This document shows positions 28,009 to 35,602 of a stretch of 64,000 bases of DNA, in pieces. This DNA is from JAJECS01 sp965198185 (GTDB taxonomy: Bacteria > Chloroflexota > UBA11872). A program made the translations under genes and the position numbers. The stretch's first letter is position 1; every line of letters starts with the position of its first letter. The stretch spans positions 248,001 to 312,000 of the forward strand of contig CBDAOU010000002.1 in the NCBI GenBank assembly GCA_965198185.1. The letters are read 5' to 3'. The notes below the pieces were generated by a model. That model had not been told where the DNA came from. It searched no databases and was given only the letters and a program-made list of their open reading frames with translations.

Positions 28009-28920
28009 ATGCCCGACCACGCGTTCACCTACAGCCTCGTGGCCAACGAGGTCAGCGACGACCTCGACCAGTCCATGTCGTTCGCCGTCACTCACGGCAT
28101 GTCGGCCCTCGAGCTGGACACGGTGTGGGGCGTACCGATCGAAACTACCGACGCCGAAGCACATGCGCGAGTCCGCGATGCCTTGCAGCGCGCGGGACTT
28201 GCCGCGGCCATGGTGCTTTCTCCGGCGTTCAAGTCCCTGCGGCTGGCGGACGCCGATCCCGACGACCTCGCGTCGCTGCCCGGCTGGCGCGAGCACCTGG
28301 ACCAATTGACAGCCGCAATGGATTTCGCCGTGGCCGTCGGCTGCCCGCGCGTGCGGCTGTTCACCGGCCGGCGCGACGTGGGCGGTGACAATCCCAGCCC
28401 CCGCCTGCCCGACGGCGGCGGTCTGCCCGCCGCGCGCCTCGACGCGATCCGGGCGATTCTGCTTGATGCCGCCGGGCGCGCCGAGAACCTCGGGCTCACG
28501 CTGTGCGTTGAGAACGTGCGGAGCTGCTTCGGCAATACCGGCCGCAACACGGCGGCGATTCTGGCGGCGGTTGACCACCCCTCCGTGCGCACCATCTGGG
28601 ACCCCGCCAACGACTTCGTCTCCGGCGGCGATGACTTTCGCGCGGGCTACGAAGCGGTCAAGCCCTGGATGGCCCACGTCCACGCCAAGGACGCCACCGT
28701 GGTCGACGCGTCCACGGGGCTCACGGCCTGGACGGCCATCGGCCAGGGCGACCTCGACTGGCCGGCCCAGATTCGCGCCCTGCTGGACGACGGCTACGAC
28801 GGCCGCATCAGCCTGGAAACGCACTGGCACCCTGAAGGTCGCAGCCGGGCGCAGAACTCCCACGACTCCTTCACCGGCCTGCGCCGCGCGGTTCAGGCAG
28901 CTGCCGCGGGCGCGGTCTAG
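28009..28920 (+). CDS. sugar phosphate isomerase/epimerase family protein (TIM barrel)
   Basis: 303 residues from ATG 28009 (MPDHAFTYSLVANEVSDDL); the frame is open to 27325 but the upstream part is antisense to the kinase-like gene. It is a xylose-isomerase-like TIM barrel (PF01261): GCPRVRLFTG, LTLCVENVRS with the conserved Glu, TIWDPANDFVSGGDDF with Asp, HVHAKDA with His and Asp, and ISLETHWHPEG with the final Glu. These make up a divalent-metal site. Members isomerise or epimerise sugars or inositols; the substrate is unknown. Confidence 0.87.
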   Translation: MPDHAFTYSLVANEVSDDLDQSMSFAVTHGMSALELDTVWGVPIETTDAEAHARVRDALQRAGLAAAMVLSPAFKSLRLADADPDDLASLPGWREHLDQLTAAMDFAVAVGCPRVRLFTGRRDVGGDNPSPRLPDGGGLPAARLDAIRAILLDAAGRAENLGLTLCVENVRSCFGNTGRNTAAILAAVDHPSVRTIWDPANDFVSGGDDFRAGYEAVKPWMAHVHAKDATVVDASTGLTAWTAIGQGDLDWPAQIRALLDDGYDGRISLETHWHPEGRSRAQNSHDSFTGLRRAVQAAAAGAV

Positions 28921-28930
28921 TGCAACACTT

Positions 28931-28990
28931 TGGTTCCGTCATTCTCGCGAAGCATGTCCCCGCGCAGGCGGGGAGCGGGAATCTAGGCCC
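28931..28990. repeat. interspersed repeat, 'GTCATTC..GGAATC' type
   Basis: GTCATTCTCGCGAAGC...GCGGGAATC. An inverted-repeat intergenic element related to those at 43951, 46232 and 47985. Confidence 0.5.
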
Positions 28991-29121
28991 TACCCAATTC
29001 GCCCCACCGCTCGGTCGAAGTAGTCCCCGGCGCGCGCAAGTCCAATAACGATGGATAATGGCGTCGGCGCGTCGCTGCGACCGGGCGTGCATGGCTAAGC
29101 CCGGGTCGACCTGAGGGAGAC

Positions 29122-29394
29122 ATGGCCGAGGAACGCCAGCAAATCCTCATCCTGCATTCGGGCGGTCTCAGCCTTGCGGGGCCTATCGTGGCCTGGGCCC
29201 TGTTCGACGGCGCGCAGCCCGATGACGACCGCCAGATGAAGACCGGCGACGCCGACGAGCCGCCCTACGCCAGCGTGGTCGAGGCCATGCGCGATGGCTG
29301 GCGCGTCCTTCAGCTGCCCCAACCGCCGAGCGATGTTGACCCTGGTCACCTTGACCACGAATACGTGTTGGAGAGGATGGTGCCCGTCCCATGA
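29122..29394 (+). CDS. small protein translationally coupled to the PhyH dioxygenase
   Basis: 90 residues, no recognised family: MAEERQQILILHSGGLSLAGPIVAW at the start, acidic centre (DDDRQMKTGDADEPPYASV), then VVEAMRDGWRVLQLPQ and HLDHEYVLERMVPVP. Its stop overlaps the start of the next gene (ATGA at 29391-29394), so the two are probably co-translated. GAGGGAGA lies just before ATG 29122 and makes a good ribosome binding site. It may assist or regulate the dioxygenase; this rests on context only. Confidence 0.65.
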   Translation: MAEERQQILILHSGGLSLAGPIVAWALFDGAQPDDDRQMKTGDADEPPYASVVEAMRDGWRVLQLPQPPSDVDPGHLDHEYVLERMVPVP

Positions 29395-30206
29395 CTACCG
29401 CCGCCCCGCCCGCCGAGACCGCCGCGCGACTGGATATGCGCCAGATGGCGCAGTTCGTCATGGACGGCTTCATCGAGTTCGACGATCTGGTGCCCGAGGA
29501 CCTCAACGCGGCCGTCCACGCGGAGCAACTCCGCGCGCCCCGCGACGCCCGCTGGGAGCCCAAGATTCCCGACGCATTCCTCGATACCTCGCCCGCAATG
29601 CAGGCCGTGCTCGAGCTGCCGCGGTTCAAGTCGGTCCTCGCCAGCCTGCTCGGCCCCTCGTACATCCATGACCACTCCTACCTGCACATCACGCCCGCGG
29701 GCCAGCGCAGCGCCCAGGCGTGGCACGTCGATCACGACCGGGGCGGCCGGCGGCTGACGCGCGACGACTACTACCGCTTCAACGTCCTGATCGCCTACTT
29801 CACCCACGACGTGCCGCGCGAGATGGGGCCCACGCTGATCCTGCCGGGCTCGCACCTGCGCGACGTGGCCCATGACATCTCGCGCTACCGCAACATCGCC
29901 GGACAGAAGCACCTTTCCGGTCCCGGCGGGCGCATCGCCTTTATCCACGACGCGATCTGGCACTGCGCCCAGCCCAACCTCACCGACCAGCCGCGGTTCA
30001 TGTTCAAGGTGCGCTATCACCCCGCCGAGCCCCAGCGCGAGCACTTCGACGCCACCGGCTGGGACAGCCTTGAAATGTGGCGGCTGTTCCGCGACAACGT
30101 GAACCGCCACGACTGGCAAGGCTCCTCCAGCGACCGCATCGCCGCCCGGCGCGACGATTGGTGGCGCTATCTCTGCGGGGCCGAATCCGAAAACGTGGCG
30201 GCGTAG
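29391..30206 (+). CDS. phytanoyl-CoA dioxygenase (PhyH) family protein
   Basis: 271-residue Fe(II)/2-oxoglutarate-dependent oxygenase. The iron-binding triad is visible as His112 and Asp114 (QAWHVDHDRGG) and His191 (IHDAIWHCAQPN), with Arg202 (TDQPRFMFKVRYH) placed to bind 2-oxoglutarate. The double-stranded beta-helix core runs about 90-215. Family members hydroxylate lipids, osmolytes or secondary metabolites; expansions of this family are common in marine Chloroflexota. The substrate is not predictable here. The start overlaps the stop of the 90-residue gene. Confidence 0.9.
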   Translation: MTTAAPPAETAARLDMRQMAQFVMDGFIEFDDLVPEDLNAAVHAEQLRAPRDARWEPKIPDAFLDTSPAMQAVLELPRFKSVLASLLGPSYIHDHSYLHITPAGQRSAQAWHVDHDRGGRRLTRDDYYRFNVLIAYFTHDVPREMGPTLILPGSHLRDVAHDISRYRNIAGQKHLSGPGGRIAFIHDAIWHCAQPNLTDQPRFMFKVRYHPAEPQREHFDATGWDSLEMWRLFRDNVNRHDWQGSSSDRIAARRDDWWRYLCGAESENVAA

Positions 30207-30291
30207 CCCCCCGACGGCGGCGCGCCGGTAGCAGGCAAGGGTCGCGACCCGGTGCTTGCTCTCGGACGATCCGAGGGGCTTGCAACCTCAA

Positions 30292-30317
30292 AGGGCGGGT
30301 TTGAAACCCGCCCCTAC
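30292..30317. repeat. REP-like palindrome
   Basis: GGGCGGGTTT-G-AAACCCGCCC followed by CTAC. It lies 24 bp beyond the RAYT stop codon and belongs to the same family as the copy inside the RAYT gene and at 46296. Confidence 0.8.
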
Positions 30318-30340
30318 GCGAAATCGGACGACTCCGGCGC

Positions 30341-30958
30341 CTATGGTTGACGACTAGGATTCTCGGGGTCTTCAGCCCACTTCGTCGGGTTGTCGATGAT
30401 GTACTGCCTGATGCGGTTTAGATCGGCGTCGTTGCGTATTACGTGTTCGTAATAGCCGCGCTGCCAAGACGACATGCCGACGGTGCCGCGCGTAGCGTTG
30501 ATGCACCGTGCCGAATACGTCTTGAATGCCCTGACAATCTCCGGGAGACCGTGTCGAACTCCGACGGTGTTTGTAGGGGCAGGTTTCAAACCTGCCCGTG
30601 CGGGTGGCGACGGATTGGTGACACCTCGTTCACCTTCTGCCCCGATCGGCTCCAGACCCGCGGCGTGTTCGCCGATCAGCACGACACCATGCACGTGATT
30701 GGGCATGACCGTCCAGGCATCTAGCCGAACGTGCGGGTAGTGGCGCGGTAGCCCATTCCAGACCGCCTGTGCCACGCGGCCTGCCGCGCTGAGATGCACT
30801 TCGTCGTCGACGACTTCGCCGAGGACACAGGCTCGATCCCTTGTGCATACCGTGATGAAGTACGCCCCGTCCTGGCTGTAGTCGAAGCCCCGCAGCCGTA
30901 GGGAGCGTCGGCGCCGTCCCGGTTCGTCGCCGGAAAACGGAGCGTGAGGAGCTTGCAA
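30341..30958 (-). CDS. REP-associated tyrosine transposase (RAYT, Y1/HUH type)
   Basis: About 205 residues from TTG 30958; the frame is open to 31192, but that part is antisense-free overlap with the parE gene. Family hallmarks: RRRSLRLRGFDYSQDGAYFITVCT at the start, the HUH motif in MPNHVHGVVL, and the catalytic Tyr in WQRGYYEHVIRNDADLNRIRQYI. These enzymes nick single-stranded REP palindromes. Residues around PARAGLKPAPTNTV are encoded by a REP-like palindrome (30575-30600) sitting in the coding sequence, so the gene contains its own likely substrate. It starts 3 bp after the parE stop, so co-transcription with the toxin-antitoxin pair is possible. Confidence 0.87.
   Translation of the reverse strand: MQAPHAPFSGDEPGRRRRSLRLRGFDYSQDGAYFITVCTRDRACVLGEVVDDEVHLSAAGRVAQAVWNGLPRHYPHVRLDAWTVMPNHVHGVVLIGEHAAGLEPIGAEGERGVTNPSPPARAGLKPAPTNTVGVRHGLPEIVRAFKTYSARCINATRGTVGMSSWQRGYYEHVIRNDADLNRIRQYIIDNPTKWAEDPENPSRQP
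30575..30600. repeat. REP-like palindrome within the RAYT coding sequence
   Basis: GGGCAGGTTT-C-AAACCTGCCC preceded by GTAG. It keeps the RAYT frame open and encodes an AGLKPAPTN-like insert between the HUH motif and the catalytic Tyr. Confidence 0.8.
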
Positions 30959-30960
30959 CG

Positions 30961-31287
30961 TCAGGCTTGCAGCAGGCGCCGCTGCAGCAGCGACTGCATG
31001 TCCCGCCGCCCGTCGGCGATCAACAGCACGTAGACGTGGCTCGCCGTCACTCGGTAGATGATCCGGTACGGCTTGAAGAAGACCTCGCGGTACTCGCGGA
31101 TGCCGATATCGAGCAGTTCCTTCGGATAGCTGCCGCGATGGGGGTGCTCGGCAAGGCTGGTGAAGACTCTTTCGATCCGCTCCAATACACAATCCGCCTC
31201 GCTGAGCGAATGGCGCTCACTGATGTCGTCGTGGATGTCCTCCAGGTCGCGCACCGCGTCGGCGGTCAGTTGGACCTCGAAGGGCAT
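30961..31287 (-). CDS. parE: ParE/RelE-family toxin
   Basis: 108 residues with the small alpha/beta RelE/ParE fold: VQLTADAVRDLEDIHDDI, then SLAEHPHRGSYPKELLDIGIREYREVFFKPYRIIYRV and YVLLIADGRRDMQSLL. This matches the RelE/ParE superfamily (PF05016), whose members block gyrase or cleave mRNA on ribosomes; ParE-like seems closer from the REYREVFFKPYRIIYRV block. Its ATG overlaps the TGA of the antitoxin gene by one base, the usual antitoxin-toxin order. Confidence 0.88.
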   Translation of the reverse strand: MPFEVQLTADAVRDLEDIHDDISERHSLSEADCVLERIERVFTSLAEHPHRGSYPKELLDIGIREYREVFFKPYRIIYRVTASHVYVLLIADGRRDMQSLLQRRLLQA

Positions 31288-31562
31288 CAGCGCGTGGGTT
31301 GCCGCTCCCGCAGCCGCGCGACGACTTCGGCGGCGGGTTGCACCTCACCTGCCTCGATCTGGCGGTCGCCCAGGGCCAGAATCTTGAGCAGCGCCAGCGT
31401 TTCCTGCATCTGCTCGTAGCTGCCGATGTCCTGCAAGACCGCCTTGGCTTCGCCGTTCTGGGTGATGATCAGAGGCTCCGGCCGCTCCGCAAGCGTGCGC
31501 ACGATCTCGGCGGCATGGGCCTTGACATAACTGATCGGCTTGATCTGATTGGACAGTTTCAT
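31287..31562 (-). CDS. Phd/YefM-family antitoxin
   Basis: 91 residues: MKLSNQIKPISYVKAHAAEIVRTL is the Phd/YefM DNA-binding part, followed by EPLIITQNGEAKAVLQDIGSYEQM. The C-terminal segment should bind and neutralise the downstream ParE-like toxin. A strong ribosome binding site (GGAGGAGA, minus strand of 31571-31578) and a TATATT -10 candidate (minus strand of 31585-31590) lie just upstream; such operons are normally autorepressed by the antitoxin. Confidence 0.88.
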   Translation of the reverse strand: MKLSNQIKPISYVKAHAAEIVRTLAERPEPLIITQNGEAKAVLQDIGSYEQMQETLALLKILALGDRQIEAGEVQPAAEVVARLRERQPTR

Positions 31563-31920
31563 GGCCTATCTCTCCTCCGGGCTAAATATAGACCATAAAC
31601 AGGTCGGGAATGGGGCTGCCTAACGAGGAACGCTGGCTCCCGAGCTACCGCTATGGCGGGGTCAGGCCCATGTTCGAGGCTGTGGGTGCACGGGAGTTGG
31701 GCCCGCTGGGCCGGCGGCGGCACGTGGTGCGCATTGATCTGGCGGGTGAGGCGGGGGCGTCGGAGTGGTCCCCCTCACCCTGACCCTCTCCCTCGGTGGG
31801 GAGAGGGATTTCTGGCCGCTGGGCAGCCGGGCGCCCACGAGGGGCGCCCCTACAGTGCGTTCGCGGTCGTGTGTGCCCCGTGCCGTGCGATCGCCCTAGT
31901 GTGGGAGCCTAGCCGCCGTC
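31563..31920. other. intergenic region with a truncated open frame and repeats
   Basis: About 360 bp. It contains a 57-codon plus-strand frame (31610-31783, MGLPNEERWLPSYRYGGVRP...) that reads like protein but ends inside a repeat (31771-31807, CCCTCACCC...GGGGAGAGGG). A second hairpin, GGGCGCCC-ACGAG-GGGCGCCC type (31829-31853), follows. Confidence 0.5.
31771..31853. repeat. two interspersed hairpin repeats
   Basis: First a CCCTCTCCC...GGGGAGAGGG hairpin, then a GGGCGCCC..GGGGCGCCCCTAC hairpin that recurs at 40101-40124. Confidence 0.6.
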
Positions 31921-32829
31921 ATGGGATACCTCGTAGCCGCCGTGGTCCTCGCGGTGACGTTTGGGCTCATTCAGCGCGCGGCGCAGCGGCGGCGGGTCCA
32001 TTACTTCCACGTGGCGTGGACCAACTACGTCGTCGCCGCGCTCGTGGCGCTGGTCTGGGTGGCGGCGCAGGGCGGCTGGGAGGCGTCGGCGCTGACCTAC
32101 TGGGTGGGCGCGCTCAACGGCGTCGGCTTCGCCGTCCTCATCGTCTTGCAGTACTTCATGCTGGGGCAGCGGGGCGTGGGGATCACCTTTGCCCTCGGCT
32201 CGCTGGCGCTGCTGGCGCCGATCACCACGTCACTCGTGGTGTACGGCGAGCCGGCCGAGGCGGTCACGCTCAGCGGCATCGCGTTGCTGGTCGTTGCGGC
32301 GCCCCTGATCGCCTATCGCCGCATGCCGCTGCTCCCCGCGGCGAAGGTGGGTCTCTATTGGGCGGTGGTCGTCGGGCTGCTGGGATTCACCGCGGGCACG
32401 CTGGTCTCATGGAAGGTGATCAGCGAGGTCACGCCCGCCGGTGATCGCGGGGCGTTCGTGCTCGCGACGTTCGCCGGCGCGATGGTGACCGCCGGCGCGA
32501 CGCTTGCCGTGCGGCGCTGGAGAGACGGTCCGGGACCGCCATTGCGCCAGGAGGGCCCGGTTCGCGCGGGATGGATCGGCACGCGGTTGTGGGTCCCGCT
32601 GCCGATCGTGATGGGCGTCGGCCTGGGCCTGTGCAACGTCGTGCAGCTCTGGCTGTTCCTTGCCGCGCTGCGTGAGGTGCCGGGGGCCGTGGCCTTCCCG
32701 GTGCACAGCGCGGGGACGGTGCTCCTCATCACGCTGGCCGGCTGGATCGTCTGGCGTGAACGACACGGCCCCATCACGCTGCTGGGGATCGCGGCGGCGC
32801 TGGCGGGGTTGGTGTTGGTCAATCTCTGA
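31921..32829 (+). CDS. DMT-superfamily (EamA-like) membrane transporter
   Basis: 302 residues, very hydrophobic, with about 10 predicted helices arranged as two five-helix halves: MGYLVAAVVLAVTFGLIQ, VAWTNYVVAALVALVWVAAQ, FALGSLALLAPITTSLVVYGEP and so on, ending VHSAGTVLLITLAGWIVWRERHGPITLLGIAAALAGLVLVNL. The C-terminal pattern (WRE...LLGIAAALAGLVLV) is typical of EamA/DMT proteins. The exported or imported compound is unknown. It has no operon partner on the plus strand. Confidence 0.75.
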   Translation: MGYLVAAVVLAVTFGLIQRAAQRRRVHYFHVAWTNYVVAALVALVWVAAQGGWEASALTYWVGALNGVGFAVLIVLQYFMLGQRGVGITFALGSLALLAPITTSLVVYGEPAEAVTLSGIALLVVAAPLIAYRRMPLLPAAKVGLYWAVVVGLLGFTAGTLVSWKVISEVTPAGDRGAFVLATFAGAMVTAGATLAVRRWRDGPGPPLRQEGPVRAGWIGTRLWVPLPIVMGVGLGLCNVVQLWLFLAALREVPGAVAFPVHSAGTVLLITLAGWIVWRERHGPITLLGIAAALAGLVLVNL

Positions 32830-32842
32830 GCCGCGCGCCGGA

Positions 32843-32884
32843 CCCCCTCACCCCCGTACTCGATACGGGGCCGGAATCCAGAGA
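32843..32884. repeat. interspersed repeat with CCCCGTACTCGATACGGGG core
   Basis: The same palindromic core occurs at about 43972-43990 and 47993-48011 with GGAATCCAG-type flanks. Confidence 0.6.
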
Positions 32885-32933
32885 CACAAGGCGCCTTGGC
32901 CAGCCGCCTCACACCCGCTGGTGCTGCCATCGC

Positions 32934-33560
32934 TCAGCCGGCCGCGTCGTAGTCGGCGAGGGACAGCGCCAGGTCGAGCTCAACGTCGGCCTCAGATCCG
33001 GCGGCGCAGTCCGTGCCTGCGGCGACCGCGAACCCCAGCGATTCGAACATCCGCCGGCTGCGCACATTCGCTGAGTCGACGCACGCGTAGATGACGTCCA
33101 CCCCCTCGCGGCGGAACCCAAAGTCCAGCAGCAGCCCCACCGCCTCGCGTCCGAGCCCCTGTCCCCAAAGCGCCGGCACGCCGATGGCGATGTCGATGCG
33201 CCGCACGTCCTCGCCGGGGTGACGCGCCACGAGCCGTTGCAGGTTCATGCGCTGCAGCCAGCATTCACCGATGGGCTTGCCGTTCAGTTCCATCAGAAAG
33301 CAGTGTGCGTTGACGGAAATCGCGCGCCAGATGCGCTGCACTTCGTCCAGCGTGCGTGACTGCACGTCGTCGCCCTCGGACCCCTGGAGCACTTCGGGAT
33401 CGTTGTTCCAGACCAGCAGCGGCGCCCAGTCGTTCTCGGTCAACGGGCGCAGAACCAGCCGCGGTCCGCGGAGCGTTACGTCGTGCACCCGCAGCGTGGC
33501 GGGCGGCCGCGCCAACGCTTCCCGATGCTCGTCCGTCGTCGTGTGAGCGTCGCTGGGCAT
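32934..33560 (-). CDS. GNAT-family N-acetyltransferase (RimJ/RimL-like)
   Basis: 208 residues. LRGPRLVLRPLTENDWAPLLVWNNDPEV is the usual RimJ/RimL-type opening, LMELNGKPIGECWLQRMN is the central strand, and IAIGVPALWGQGLGREAVGLLLDFGF is motif A with the acetyl-CoA pyrophosphate loop (Q-G-L-G-R-E). VDSANVRSRRMFESLGF is motif B. It transfers an acetyl group to an amine of an unknown acceptor in the cytoplasm. The start ATG 33560 is divergent from the glycosidase-like gene, 50 bp away. Confidence 0.85.
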   Translation of the reverse strand: MPSDAHTTTDEHREALARPPATLRVHDVTLRGPRLVLRPLTENDWAPLLVWNNDPEVLQGSEGDDVQSRTLDEVQRIWRAISVNAHCFLMELNGKPIGECWLQRMNLQRLVARHPGEDVRRIDIAIGVPALWGQGLGREAVGLLLDFGFRREGVDVIYACVDSANVRSRRMFESLGFAVAAGTDCAAGSEADVELDLALSLADYDAAG

Positions 33561-33610
33561 GATGGGCGTGCCTATACCCCCCGGCTCAGCGGAAGGTTCG
33601 CGACTATCCC

Positions 33611-35173
33611 ATGAAGCTGCGCAACGTCAACACCACCGACATCGCCGCCGCCATCGAGGCGGGCGCTCGGACGATGGCGAACGTCTTCAACGCGGACGAC
33701 GACGACATCCCGTTCTTTCGGTCCGAAGTATGGCCCGACCCGCACCTGGCTTTCAGCTCCGTGCACTCGGAGGCGCATGTTCCCGGACGGCACCTCAACG
33801 CGCTGCTGACGGCGGAGTCCCTGGGATTCCCGATCGACGAGGCGGCGGTAGAGAAGCACGCGCGGGCGGCGTTCTTTTCGTATAGCGGCCCGCTGCCGTT
33901 GCCGCTGAACCGCGAGCGGATCGACGGTCCGCTGGTGAACTTCCGCCCGCACAACGTGCGCGAAGGCTTCCATGCGCTCTACGCGCTGGCGCGCTATCGG
34001 GACTCGGCGCGGGCCCGCGAGCTGGCGGAGGCCAGCATCGCCACGATCAACGAGCTTTGGGACCCCGACAGTGACTGGGACCGCGAGGGCGCCGCCCGCG
34101 CCCACGGCATCGACGTCAAGGTCGAGACCACCTTCATCCGCGGCTTGGGTCGCGCCGTCGGCCCGCTGGTCAAGTACTACCGCGCCACGGGATACGGCCC
34201 GGCGCTGGAGCTGGCTATCCGGCTCAAGGACAAGGCCGTGGCGGACCACTTCACCGCCGACGGCAGCTACGACACGGCCCGATTCGGTCCGCACACGCAC
34301 TCCACCACCTGCGTGATGTCCTCGCTGGCGCAGCTGGCCGACCTGCTGGGCGACGCGCCGCTGATGGAGCGCGTCAGGACGTTCTACAACCGCGGGCTGT
34401 GGGAGATACGCGACGAGCTTGGCTGGGTCATCGAGAGCAGCCTGCCGGACGCGCAGCCTGATTGGGGCGAGGTCAACAACACCGGCGACATCCTGGAGAC
34501 GGCGCTCATTCTGGGTCGCTGGGGCTACGCCGAGGCCTACGACGACGCCGAGCGCATCCTCCGCGGGCATCTGCTGCCCAGCCAGCTTCGCGACGTGTCG
34601 TGGATACGCGAGCCGTCCGGCGCGGAGGTCGACGATGGCCGCCGCGACGTGGCCCGGCGCCACCTGGGGGCCTACGGATTTCCCGCGCCCTACGGACACC
34701 GGCCGGTCGACGCGACCCGCATCTCGTTCAACATGGACGTCGTCGGCGGCACCGTGGCGTCGCTGTGCGAGGCCTATCGCGACGTGACCCGGTTTGACGC
34801 GGCGGGTCACTGGGTCAACCTGCTCTTCGACCATCGGACCGAGGACATCGAGGTCGAGTCGCCGTATGCCGACGGCGTGCTCGGCGTCACCCTCACGCGT
34901 CCCGGACCGCTCTTCGTGCGCATGCCCGCCTGGGCGGACGTGGCCGGCGTGGAGATCGAGGATGCGGTCGCGACCAGGCCGCGAACGGGGCGCTATCTGC
35001 TGGTGGCCGAGCCGCCCGTCGGGCGGCGCATCGCCTTCAAGCTCGATCCGCCAACCAGCGAGATCGTTCTGCGGCACCGCACGCGCGACATTCGGGTCAG
35101 ACTGCGGGGCGACGCGGTCGAGGCCATGGACAACTTCGGCCAGGACCTGACGTTCTTCGATCCGATTTCGTAG
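33611..35173 (+). CDS. six-hairpin glycosidase-like protein (GH127-like)
   Basis: 520 residues. The N-terminal ~400 look like an (alpha/alpha)6 barrel (NFRPHNVREGFHALYALARYRDSARARELAEASIATI; THSTTCVMSSLAQLADLLGDAPLMERVRTFYNRGLWEI; NTGDILETALILGRWGYAEAYDDAERILRGHLLPSQLRD). The rest is beta-rich (VTLTRPGPLFVRMPAW; YLLVAEPPVGRRIAFKLD). This two-domain layout resembles GH127 beta-L-arabinofuranosidases and related uncharacterised proteins. I cannot confirm the GH127 zinc/cysteine site, so the activity is uncertain. It lacks a signal peptide, so the substrate would be an imported oligosaccharide. Confidence 0.6.
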   Translation: MKLRNVNTTDIAAAIEAGARTMANVFNADDDDIPFFRSEVWPDPHLAFSSVHSEAHVPGRHLNALLTAESLGFPIDEAAVEKHARAAFFSYSGPLPLPLNRERIDGPLVNFRPHNVREGFHALYALARYRDSARARELAEASIATINELWDPDSDWDREGAARAHGIDVKVETTFIRGLGRAVGPLVKYYRATGYGPALELAIRLKDKAVADHFTADGSYDTARFGPHTHSTTCVMSSLAQLADLLGDAPLMERVRTFYNRGLWEIRDELGWVIESSLPDAQPDWGEVNNTGDILETALILGRWGYAEAYDDAERILRGHLLPSQLRDVSWIREPSGAEVDDGRRDVARRHLGAYGFPAPYGHRPVDATRISFNMDVVGGTVASLCEAYRDVTRFDAAGHWVNLLFDHRTEDIEVESPYADGVLGVTLTRPGPLFVRMPAWADVAGVEIEDAVATRPRTGRYLLVAEPPVGRRIAFKLDPPTSEIVLRHRTRDIRVRLRGDAVEAMDNFGQDLTFFDPIS

Positions 35174-35188
35174 GCCAGCCGGCTCGGA

Positions 35189-35476
35189 TTACAGGGCGCG
35201 CATCTCTTCGCGGAATTCACCCACGATCTTGCGCCGACGCGCGCGCATGGCGAGGTCGAGATTGGGAGCGTCGGGGGCGGCGGCGTACCTGGCGATGACT
35301 TCGCGCATGCCGTTGACCGCTTGCACGGTTACGCCCTGGTCCTCCGCCCAGGCCGCCACTGCCTCCAGCGCGGCGAGTTGCGGCTCGCACGCCAAGCGCG
35401 AGGCGAGTTCTGCCATGGGATCACGGTCGCCCGCTGCCTGGGAGTGCGCGTGCACCACCCGTCCTGCACGCGCCAT
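35189..35476 (-). CDS. small hypothetical protein
   Basis: 95 residues, no family recognised. Helix-rich (LACEPQLAALEAVAAWAEDQGVTVQAVNGMREVIARYAAAPDA) with a basic C-terminus (LDLAMRARRRKIVGEFREEMRAL). ATG 35476, or Met21 at 35416. It is divergent from the HTH gene at 35603 and shares its AT-rich promoter region, which is weak support that both are real. Confidence 0.45.
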   Translation of the reverse strand: MARAGRVVHAHSQAAGDRDPMAELASRLACEPQLAALEAVAAWAEDQGVTVQAVNGMREVIARYAAAPDAPNLDLAMRARRRKIVGEFREEMRAL

Positions 35477-35548
35477 CCGGAACCGCCTTGCGACTCATAA
35501 CGGGTAAGAACTGACCACCCTCGTGTTGGGAGATACTGCCATATATGG

Positions 35549-35593
35549 TTGTTTCTGTCAAAATAGAGTGTATTCTTAGGAAATGGTACCATT
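35549..35593 (+). promoter_or_regulatory. promoter with overlapping palindrome upstream of HTH gene
   Basis: TTGTTT (35549-35554), 16-nt spacer, TATTCT (35571-35576), then a perfect 12-bp palindrome AATGGTACCATT at 35582-35593, only 9 bp before the ATG. It is an unusually AT-rich patch. The palindrome is placed where a self-repressing regulator would bind. Confidence 0.5.
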
Positions 35594-35602
35594 CAACCCG
35601 GA

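Noticed and set aside
30961..31192. Extending the RAYT gene upstream to 31192.
   Set aside because: That part lies over the parE coding sequence in another frame and has no transposase similarity. The RAYT family start lies near 30958.
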